Position numbers and translations under genes: made by a program. A stretch of DNA of 5,248 nt from positions 1 through 5,248 of the forward strand of contig CANRMZ010000089.1 of NCBI GenBank assembly GCA_947631885.1, in the 5' to 3' direction. The notes under the pieces are model-generated. The model had not been told where the DNA came from, made no database searches, and saw only the letters and a program-made list of their open reading frames with translations. Positions 1-5,043 of this stretch are shown piece after piece. Position 1 is the stretch's first letter. Each line of letters starts with the position of its first letter. Origin of the DNA: an uncultured Bacilli bacterium (GTDB lineage Bacteria > Bacillota_I > Bacilli_A > RF39 > UBA660).

Positions 1-604
1 TTCTATCTAGTTTTTTAGCTAAATTTTCCATAAATTCATCTCCACCTTTATATATTTCAAGATCACTTCTTGTCATTGTAAGGGCACCAATATGTCTTAT
101 ATCTTCTCTTTTGTCCCCATTATAACAAAGCTCTCTTGCCTTGTCTAGATTCACCTCATAAATAGCTACATTGTCTATATATTTTTTACAATCATCATCT
201 TGTAGCCAATACATTTCTACAACATCGTGTTTTTTACTTAAACTACATGTAAGATTTATACTTATATATTTTTGATCACTTTTATATTTTTTCCCGATTT
301 CTTGATCGGATACGATTATTTTCGAAAAATATACATAGTTTCTAAATCTTATAGCTCTAGATGATCTTGAATTAACTTCAATATGTACAAGTTCATCATT
401 CGTTCTTACAAGTAAATCAATTATTTTTGTTTTTTCATTCATATTATCTATTGGCAGTTCTTTATCTTTAAATTCAATTATTTTAACTTCTTGTTGCAAT
501 ATATCCTTTAATAAAGTTTCAAGCAAAGGCTTTCCTTCTTCCGTACCAAAGATAGTTTTAAACAAAGAATCCTTTTTTACTTTTACATTCTTATCATTTG
601 TCAA
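1..604 (-). CDS. PD-(D/E)XK nuclease family transposase (Rpn-like), 3' part cut by window edge
   Basis: The frame is open from here to the window edge, giving the first 201 residues of a protein; relatives are usually near 280-300 residues, so roughly two thirds is present. Seen: an N-terminal KDSLFKTIFG block typical of this family, then IIDLLVRTNDELVHIEVN carrying the PD-(D/E)XK-like core (Asp63, Glu76, with Asn78 where the classical lysine would be; many relatives have Gln or Asn), then FRNYVYFSK and a GKKY...YISINL block. Family knowledge: Rpn/PDDEXK_2 proteins are DNA endonucleases linked to recombination-promoted DNA transfer, often in multiple copies and not associated with terminal inverted repeats. 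Start: I chose TTG at 604 because AAAGGAG (610-616) lies 5 bases before it. The in-frame ATG at 619 would place that Shine-Dalgarno inside the gene and has none of its own. An active nuclease is inferred, not shown, and the C-terminal end is unseen. Confidence 0.85.
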   Translation of the reverse strand, partial: MTNDKNVKVKKDSLFKTIFGTEEGKPLLETLLKDILQQEVKIIEFKDKELPIDNMNEKTKIIDLLVRTNDELVHIEVNSRSSRAIRFRNYVYFSKIIVSDQEIGKKYKSDQKYISINLTCSLSKKHDVVEMYWLQDDDCKKYIDNVAIYEVNLDKARELCYNGDKREDIRHIGALTMTRSDLEIYKGGDEFMENLAKKLDR

Positions 605-609
605 AATAT

Positions 610-616
610 CTCCTTT
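610..616 (-). promoter_or_regulatory. Ribosome binding site AAAGGAG deciding the TTG start at 604
   Basis: AAAGGAG on the minus strand is 5 bases from TTG at 604. The ATG at 619 abuts it on the 5' side and is in frame, so gene finders may choose it. The same ATGAAAGGAGAT string precedes the surface protein gene, where it also acts as a leader rather than as coding sequence. Confidence 0.6.
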
Positions 617-630
617 CATATGAGGGCTTT

Positions 631-652
631 ATAATAAAGGCACCATTATTAT
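631..652. repeat. Inverted repeat upstream of the PD-(D/E)XK gene
   Basis: ATAATAA (631-637) and TTATTAT (646-652) are perfect 7-base arms; within the 8-base centre a GG/CC pair also matches. A second dyad, CTTTAT-A-ATAAAG (627-639), overlaps it, so two alternative hairpins or operator half-sites compete. It lies 27 bases before the ATG at 619. I could not call a convincing -35/-10 pair for this gene in 620-715, although GATAAT falls in the right arm on the minus strand. Function is unknown; AT-rich dyads of this size can occur by chance. Confidence 0.4.
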
Positions 653-715
653 CCCCTCTATATTTATATATACCGGACGAAGGCCAAATTTCCTTTTTTT
701 CAAGTTAAATTTCAT

Positions 716-744
716 AAAAAAACTCTTACATTTTTGTAAGAGTT
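716..744 (-). terminator. Rho-independent terminator of the surface protein gene
   Basis: A perfect 10-base stem, AACTCTTACA (721-730) with TGTAAGAGTT (735-744), encloses a 4-base loop. On the minus strand the stem is followed by a run of T (716-720, extended by the two terminal stem bases). It lies 33 bases after the stop codon of the surface protein gene and separates that gene from the PD-(D/E)XK gene. Confidence 0.9.
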
Positions 745-777
745 CTTGTCATCCTAGTTATCAAACTAGTCAACTGA

Positions 778-2268
778 TTAGTTTTGTTTTCTTAGAACAA
801 GTCCGCAACCAGCTAATGCAATTAATGAAGCAATGTTCATAACAGCATAAACAGCTACGTTATCACTAGTGTTTACATCACTAGTAGTTCCAGTTGCACC
901 AGTATTAGGGTTAACTGTTGTACCAGAATTATTGTTTCCGCCATCAGTTGTTCCAGGAGTTGTAGTTCCAGGATTTGATGGTTCAGTTGTTCCAGGATTT
1001 GATGGTTCATCATCACCAGGAGTTACGATTGTGCCAGCGTTGTTACTAGCTTTTAATCCCATAAAAGCAGACTTTAATTGAGCATAATATTGATCAACAT
1101 TATCTTGATCATATTTAGATAAATCTCTATTAATAGTGCTTTGAACAAATACTAAATTTGCCCAACTTTCAGCAGTAAAGTTTTTAGGATTTAAAACGCT
1201 GATTGCATCTTCTAATTCATTAATTTTAGAATAATTAGCTAAAACTTCTCTATTATCCCAAGCTTCTTGAAGATTATCAATCATAGTTTGAACTTCTGCT
1301 TTTCTTGATTTAGGTAAATCATGATTTGCTTGAGCATAAGCAATAGCATCATTTATAGCTTTCATTGAAGCGTTAGTAAATGGTCTCTTACCTTCTGCAG
1401 CTCTTGTAGCAATTCTATCTTGAATTTTTGCGATTAAAGCATCAAGCGTAGCATATTTACCTGCAGCTAATTCTTCTAATCCTCTATATGCAGCAACATA
1501 TGCAGTAACAGCGGCATCAATTTCACCTTGTCTATGTAGAGGAATTGGATTAGCATTGTTTTCATCAACTAACGCTTTAGCTGTCTCATAAGCAGCTTTA
1601 AAAACTCCAAATGATGATTTTGTATAAATAGCTTCATCTAGCATAACATTAGAGCCAGCATTTGATACATCTGGATATGTTTTAGAAGCAGTTCCTAATA
1701 TAACTTTTTGCAATACATGCATATCTGCATCAGCTTCTGCTACAGTAACAGTATTATCTCTATTTGCAACAGACTTAAATCCTTCTGCTGTCTTAATGCC
1801 AGCAGCTAAAGATGAAGGTACAACAGTACCAATAACTCTAACAAAATAATGTGCAGGTGTACCAACCATCTTCATACGAGCATAATTTCCGCCTTCAACA
1901 TTTAATGTAGTATTACTAGTATTATTATGAAGTGTTCCAATCATGTAACTTGAAGCATCTCCAGCAAAAGTTAAAGTGCCATTGTTATAAACTTCAGAAG
2001 CTAATGTTTTACCATTTAAATTTATGGTAACATTTTCACCTGCAATAATAGTAATCGTACCATTAAATGATGAATCTTCAACAGTTATTGTATATGTATT
2101 AACAGCTGTTTCAACAACATTTACTTTACGGCCACTATTATCAGTAACAGGATTAGCGAAATTATTATCTCTATCGCCTATTTTAAGTGCGCTTGCACTA
2201 TTTACACCCATAGCCATTGCAATTGCAGTAACTACAAGTAACCCTAATTTCTTTAAATTTTTGTTCAT
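778..2268 (-). CDS. Secreted, probably cell-surface-anchored protein with FIVAR-like repeats and NPNTG motif
   Basis: A 496-residue protein starting MNKNLKKLGLL. Residues 1-27 form a signal peptide (KK n-region, hydrophobic core, ASA cleavage site before LKIGD). Residues about 28-148 are beta-rich, with ENVTINLNGKTL and YNNGTLTF strings like parallel beta-helix or adhesin modules. Residues about 207-408 are helical, in three units of 60-75 residues each ending in a Tyr/Trp-rich helix (AYRGLEE, QEAWDNRE, AFMGLKAS), resembling FIVAR domains of Gram-positive surface proteins. A Pro/Thr/Gly linker (409-464) contains EPSNPGTT twice. NPNTG (453-457) resembles a sortase signal; a membrane helix (about 471-492) and RKQN tail follow. 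Oddity: NPNTG lies 13 residues before the helix instead of directly against it. A start at 2289 would add MKGDWFE, but that ATG lies at the predicted transcript 5' end and AAAGGAG would become coding. An envelope or adhesive role is inferred; the ligand is unknown. Confidence 0.85.
   Translation of the reverse strand: MNKNLKKLGLLVVTAIAMAMGVNSASALKIGDRDNNFANPVTDNSGRKVNVVETAVNTYTITVEDSSFNGTITIIAGENVTINLNGKTLASEVYNNGTLTFAGDASSYMIGTLHNNTSNTTLNVEGGNYARMKMVGTPAHYFVRVIGTVVPSSLAAGIKTAEGFKSVANRDNTVTVAEADADMHVLQKVILGTASKTYPDVSNAGSNVMLDEAIYTKSSFGVFKAAYETAKALVDENNANPIPLHRQGEIDAAVTAYVAAYRGLEELAAGKYATLDALIAKIQDRIATRAAEGKRPFTNASMKAINDAIAYAQANHDLPKSRKAEVQTMIDNLQEAWDNREVLANYSKINELEDAISVLNPKNFTAESWANLVFVQSTINRDLSKYDQDNVDQYYAQLKSAFMGLKASNNAGTIVTPGDDEPSNPGTTEPSNPGTTTPGTTDGGNNNSGTTVNPNTGATGTTSDVNTSDNVAVYAVMNIASLIALAGCGLVLRKQN
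966..1009. repeat. 24-base tandem repeat in the Pro/Thr linker
   Basis: A 20-base core is identical at 966-985 and 990-1009, a period of 24 bases encoding EPSNPGTT. Shorter TTCCAGGA copies occur at 951 and, in related form, near 1014. Being a multiple of three, copy-number change by slippage would lengthen or shorten the wall-spanning linker without breaking the frame. Confidence 0.75.
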
Positions 2269-2279
2269 TTCGAACCAAT

Positions 2280-2286
2280 CTCCTTT
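2280..2286 (-). promoter_or_regulatory. Ribosome binding site AAAGGAG deciding the start at 2268
   Basis: AAAGGAG precedes ATG at 2268 by 11 bases, slightly long but usable. The alternative ATG at 2287-2289 lies on its 5' side, has only a weak AGGTAGG before it, and coincides with the predicted start of the mRNA. The shorter product begins directly with a normal signal peptide. Confidence 0.6.
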
Positions 2287-2297
2287 CATACCTACCT

Positions 2298-2326
2298 ATT
2301 GTAGTTATCTTTACTTTAGTAGTCAA
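2298..2326 (-). promoter_or_regulatory. Sigma-A type promoter of the surface protein gene
   Basis: On the minus strand TTGACT (2321-2326) and TACAAT (2298-2303) are separated by exactly 17 bases. Transcription would begin near 2291, leaving a leader of roughly 23 bases with the ribosome binding site inside it. The spacer contains TACT-AA-AGTA, a small dyad related to motifs repeated further upstream. Confidence 0.7.
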
Positions 2327-2341
2327 TAAAATTTTTGAAAG

Positions 2342-2361
2342 TTTTACACTATTTTACACTA
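2342..2361. repeat. Tandem 10-base repeat TTTTACACTA x2
   Basis: TTTTACACTA occurs at 2342-2351 and again at 2352-2361, one helical turn apart, 16 bases upstream of the surface protein -35 element. GTAAA at 2363-2367 adds a reverse half-site. The placement suits an activator or repressor site; the regulator is unknown. Confidence 0.6.
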
Positions 2362-2412
2362 CGTAAATATTCAACATATTTACTATTAATAATAATATGC
2401 TATAATGTCTTT

Positions 2413-2448
2413 AACTTTACTACTTAAAAGATAACTTTACTTCTTAAA
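2413..2448. repeat. Direct repeat AACTTTACTNCTTAAA x2, period 20
   Basis: Copies at 2413-2428 and 2433-2448 differ at one position and are spaced by 20 bases, about two helical turns. They are part of the wider TTTAC cluster upstream of the surface protein promoter. Confidence 0.6.
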
Positions 2449-2572
2449 TAACTACTATTTACTACCCGATGTAAATTACCATATTTTTCCTCCATTTATA
2501 TAATGGAAGATATTTTTAATTTTCATACAATATTTTTTATTTATTTAGTAGTTTATTATAAATATTAACAAA

Positions 2573-3433
2573 TTACTTTAATTGCTCTGTTATATTTATA
2601 AAAAAATCACTATTCCATAATTCTAAATTATTAGGATCTTTTATAAAGGGTATTACATCTTCTTTAGCTTCTTTAAAATCTATTTCTTTAAATTTATTTT
2701 TTAATAATTCTTTTAATACCTCTATATTAAATGGTTCATTTTCTTTAATATATTCGGAATCAATTAATTTGTTTTGTAATAAATCTAAATTAACACTTAT
2801 ATTATTAGCTAAAAAAAATACATAATCATATAAGTCTCTTCCCTTTGTTCTTTTTTGCCAATTACGACATAATATAGCGTGTATTTTACCTGCGAATAAA
2901 GATGATTTATCATATAGTCTTATTTGATGGGGACTTGGAAGTAATTTATACTTTATTTCATACGTTGCTCCCTTCGGAGGATTAATATCGATTTCAAACT
3001 TTACTTTGATATTTTTAAGAGTATGATCATATCGGTGATTTGCTTCATTAGGGAAAAATTTTAAAATAAGTTCGAGAGTATCTCCCTTTAAAAATGCTGA
3101 AGAAATATTTGTTTCATTATGTTTTTGCTTTGTACTAATTTCCAAATTTACGCCATAGGCATTTAACTCTTTTTCTATATAGCCAAAGTATTTACTTAAA
3201 TCAAATTTTTTATTGGGAGTAATTAAAGCAAAATCTAAATCTTCAGAAAATCTATCTAATTTATAAAATATTCTTAAAGCGGTGCCACCATAAAAAGCCG
3301 CTTCTTCAAAAAAGCCTCCTCTTGATAAGCCTAATAATACTAGTTCTTGGATTATTTCCTTTAAAGCATTTATTTCATCACTCATATTTTTTATTTCATA
3401 AGAATCAAGCATTTGTTCAATTATATTATTCAT
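2573..3433 (-). CDS. abiEii: AbiEii/AbiGii-type nucleotidyltransferase toxin
   Basis: A 286-residue protein of normal length for the AbiEii family (DNA polymerase beta-like nucleotidyltransferases). Motifs in order: GGTALR (49-54), the nucleotide-binding turn; SEDLDFAL (63-70) with metal-binding Asp65 and Asp67; FEIDINPP (146-153), a probable third acidic strand; SLFAGKIHAIL (178-188) with Lys183; and KGRDLYD (197-203) with Asp200. All the family's usual key residues that I can identify are present, so the toxin looks intact. Family knowledge: AbiEii is the toxin of a type IV toxin-antitoxin pair giving abortive infection against phage, and the related MenT toxins transfer nucleotides to tRNA 3' ends. 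The actual substrate here is unknown. The ATG overlaps the TGA of the antitoxin gene (ATGA), with GGAG (3442-3445) 8 bases upstream, so the two are translationally coupled. Confidence 0.93.
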   Translation of the reverse strand: MNNIIEQMLDSYEIKNMSDEINALKEIIQELVLLGLSRGGFFEEAAFYGGTALRIFYKLDRFSEDLDFALITPNKKFDLSKYFGYIEKELNAYGVNLEISTKQKHNETNISSAFLKGDTLELILKFFPNEANHRYDHTLKNIKVKFEIDINPPKGATYEIKYKLLPSPHQIRLYDKSSLFAGKIHAILCRNWQKRTKGRDLYDYVFFLANNISVNLDLLQNKLIDSEYIKENEPFNIEVLKELLKNKFKEIDFKEAKEDVIPFIKDPNNLELWNSDFFINITEQLK

Positions 3434-4014
3434 TTGTTTTTCTCCATATACTTTGCAAGTAAGCTAACGTTAGTTGAATGATATAAATCACTTAGTTTTT
3501 CTATTTTATTTATATCTAATTTATTAAACTCACTTTCATCTATTCGTAAATCATTAAATAACATATTTTCAAGATTATCATAGTTTAGTAAAGGTGATAA
3601 TGTGTATAATTTATCGCATAAAGCTTTTTCCGGACTTGCTATTTGAAAAGAATATTCACCCTCAACTTTTAAAACAATCTCCTCGGGATAAGCCAAGGCC
3701 GGGATATCTCTATAAGTAAAAGTTCCAAAGCTTGTGTCATATGTCTTTTTCTTTTTCTTATCAAAAGTTGCACAAGTAATCGTACTTACTCTTTCGGGTA
3801 TTAATCCATAATAAGCTAAAGCGTATTCAAAAGAAATATATGAAGGCCCATATATACTACCCGCGAGTAAATAACCGGGTGTCTTCGGATCTGTTTCATA
3901 TAATCCTTTTATTATTTTAAATAATTTCCCATTTTTAATATCTCTACTTACTTTATTATTTTTATTAGAATAATTAAATAAATTATTCTTAGCTATTACA
4001 TTAGTAATTATCAT
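3430..4014 (-). CDS. abiEi: AbiEi-type antitoxin and transcriptional autoregulator
   Basis: A 194-residue protein. The N-terminal region (about 1-42, IAKNNLFNYSNKNNKVSRD then LFKIIKGLYET) is the winged-helix DNA-binding domain of this family. GPSYISFEYALAYYGLIPE (56-74) and SPEKALCDKLY (127-137) are its hallmark blocks, with FGTFTYRDI (96-104) between. Family knowledge: AbiEi counteracts the AbiEii toxin without stable binding to it (type IV) and represses its own operon through inverted repeats. The start at 4014 is preceded by AGAGGTG 5 bases upstream. The in-frame ATG at 4062 would add 16 residues but would put the -10 element and the operator inside the coding region, so I reject it. The first gene of the operon being the antitoxin is the usual order. 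Base composition is very AT-rich. Confidence 0.93.
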   Translation of the reverse strand: MIITNVIAKNNLFNYSNKNNKVSRDIKNGKLFKIIKGLYETDPKTPGYLLAGSIYGPSYISFEYALAYYGLIPERVSTITCATFDKKKKKTYDTSFGTFTYRDIPALAYPEEIVLKVEGEYSFQIASPEKALCDKLYTLSPLLNYDNLENMLFNDLRIDESEFNKLDINKIEKLSDLYHSTNVSLLAKYMEKNK

Positions 4015-4062
4015 ATTTTCACCTCTTAATACCATTATATAGTATTTACTGGTGAAAATCAA
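4015..4062 (-). promoter_or_regulatory. abiE promoter embedded in a nested inverted-repeat operator
   Basis: On the minus strand TTGATT (4057-4062) and TATAAT (4034-4039) are 17 bases apart. Initiation near 4027 leaves a leader of only about 13 bases that is almost entirely ribosome binding site. Perfect 9-base arms ATTTTCACC (4015-4023) and GGTGAAAAT (4051-4059), and inner 5-base arms AATAC (4028-4032) and GTATT (4042-4046), share one centre at 4037, inside the -10. One outer arm covers part of the -35 and spacer, the other part of the Shine-Dalgarno. Autorepression by AbiEi is inferred from family behaviour. Confidence 0.75.
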
Positions 4063-4075
4063 TGATATTTCATTT

Positions 4076-4105
4076 AAAAAATATTAACTATTTAAAGTTA
4101 ATATT
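4076..4105 (-). terminator. AT-rich intrinsic terminator overlapping the stop of the membrane protein gene
   Basis: AATATTAAC (4080-4088) pairs with GTTAATATT (4097-4105); one more A-T pair gives a 10-base stem with a 6-base loop. On the minus strand it is followed by four more T (4076-4079), a run of six in all. The stop codon (4088-4090) lies in the stem and loop. Only one G-C pair supports the stem, so termination may be partial, but it separates this gene from the abiE promoter. Confidence 0.6.
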
Positions 4106-4915
4106 ATTGTTTATGGTAACAAATCCTTGTTCCCAGATATTTATATCATCTTCATCACAAGAGTATGTAACTTGAACTAGTTTATCTTTATAGGAGTAAT
4201 AACTTATATAGTAATATTGATCATCATCAATAAAGCTAATGGTATTTAAATCATCACTTACTTCAATACCATCATTTTCTTTATAATAAAATCCTAAAGA
4301 AGATGCATAATTATAAACTTCCGATTCTTTTAAATCAGTATTTGTAAAATAGATACCGATGTAAGTATCATCTTTTTCATAAGTAATACTATATTCAATA
4401 TTATCTTCAGGTTTATATGCAAGATTATCTTTAGTAGTTTTAAAACCTATAGGTACATAGATATCTAAAGCATTATCAATATCTATTTTATTAGCTTTAA
4501 TACTAGTCATATCTCCTAAAAGAATTTCTTTATAATCATATTTTAAGAAACGGAAATAAATAGTAATAAGAGATATAATAAGAAGCATCATAGAAATAAA
4601 TTCGATAACTTTAAGATAACCGACATAATCTACACCATCTTTAGTCTTATTATTTTCTTCATAGTATTTCATACCATCTTCCATCTGTTTATCATTAAGC
4701 TGATCAATAATAATCGTCGGAATACCAATAAATAAAGCTGCTAAAAAATAGATAACAAAAAATGGTTTAATAGGTAGTTCATTTAAAAATACTAATAAAG
4801 TTGTAATTAATAAAATCATAACAAAATAACAAGTAATACAACCTAAATGCCAGGCATTACGATAAGTAATATGTCTTTCGTTTTTTATAATTTTGCGATA
4901 TTCTTTTTTCTTCAT
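4088..4915 (-). CDS. Three-pass membrane protein of unknown function with acidic C-terminal domain
   Basis: I do not recognise the family. The 275 residues start with a basic cytoplasmic stretch (MKKKEYRKIIKNERH). Three hydrophobic segments follow at about 24-45, 51-70 and 102-121. A short acidic loop with many Glu/Asp/Lys (71-99) lies between the second and third. Residues about 125-275 form a polar domain rich in Asp, Tyr and Ile with a single cysteine (253); YVPIGFKTTKDN and the following strand-like segments suggest a mixed alpha/beta fold. By the positive-inside rule the C-terminal domain is predicted outside the membrane. GGAG (4921-4924) is 5 bases before the ATG, so the start is secure. 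It ends in its own terminator just before the abiE promoter, so it is probably not part of that operon. A sensor or envelope role would be a guess. Confidence 0.75.
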   Translation of the reverse strand: MKKKEYRKIIKNERHITYRNAWHLGCITCYFVMILLITTLLVFLNELPIKPFFVIYFLAALFIGIPTIIIDQLNDKQMEDGMKYYEENNKTKDGVDYVGYLKVIEFISMMLLIISLITIYFRFLKYDYKEILLGDMTSIKANKIDIDNALDIYVPIGFKTTKDNLAYKPEDNIEYSITYEKDDTYIGIYFTNTDLKESEVYNYASSLGFYYKENDGIEVSDDLNTISFIDDDQYYYISYYSYKDKLVQVTYSCDEDDINIWEQGFVTINNNINFK

Positions 4916-4929
4916 ATTATCTCCATATA

Positions 4930-5043
4930 TTATTTATAATATTTATCTATTTCTTCAAGTAATGGCTCCAGATCTTCTTCAATTACATTTTTCTTTACTG
5001 TTTCAAAATCAGCTTCAATAGTTTTGTTGAAATAATAACTCAT
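4930..5043 (-). pseudogene. DUF302-like remnant with internal deletion (37 codons)
   Basis: The ORF encodes MSYYFNKTIEADFETVKKN then VIEEDLEPLLEEIDKYYK. The first 23 residues look like the N-terminus of DUF302 proteins (MSYY.KT....F......V.EEL), and the last 14 look like the C-terminal helix of the same family (EL.PL.EEI..). The roughly 90 central residues expected in a 125-130 residue DUF302 protein are missing, with the frame kept. Seen: the short ORF and a GAAGAA run at the junction. Recalled from memory: the family resemblance. Inferred: one in-frame deletion. No Shine-Dalgarno precedes the ATG. It ends 14 bases before the membrane protein gene, so it may now serve only as its leader. A genuine small protein cannot be excluded. 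Confidence 0.5.

Larger units (their letters stand above)
2290..2572. other. Intergenic region with TTTAC motif cluster; no gene
   Basis: Besides the surface protein promoter, this 283-base AT-rich stretch holds TTTAC motifs in one orientation at 2310, 2343, 2353, 2379, 2416, 2436 and 2458 (TTTACT or TTTACA). Two ORFs on the minus strand, 2462-2482 (6 codons, after a good GGAGG) and 2424-2495 (23 codons, no ribosome site), are not supported as genes. A plus-strand extended -10 (TGCTATAAT, 2398-2406) and a weak hairpin (2491-2507) are also present. I see no strong intrinsic terminator for the abiE operon here. Confidence 0.6.

Noticed and set aside
869..1081. 70-residue plus-strand ORF
   Set aside because: It is the antisense of the repetitive Pro/Thr linker of the surface protein, and its Val/Pro repeats simply mirror the tandem repeat. 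It has no ribosome site of its own.
2024..2329. 101-residue plus-strand ORF
   Set aside because: It is antisense to the surface protein's signal peptide and N-terminal domain and runs through its promoter. The hydrophobic look comes from the complementary strand.
2424..2495. 23-codon minus-strand ORF starting MEEKYG
   Set aside because: There is no ribosome binding site, a stop codon lies directly upstream, and the sequence falls in the TTTAC repeat region.
2491..2507. Hairpin as terminator of the abiE operon
   Set aside because: On the minus strand it is followed by A-rich sequence rather than T, so it has the wrong polarity for that operon.
3430..3433. Reassigned TGA (Mycoplasma code 4)
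   Set aside because: TGA is the natural stop of AbiEi in an ATGA overlap, and tryptophans in the other genes are encoded by TGG, so the standard code fits.
4015..4062. 16-residue N-terminal extension of AbiEi from ATG at 4062
   Set aside because: It would translate the -10 element and the operator, and the predicted transcript begins downstream of it. The ATG at 4014 has a proper ribosome site.
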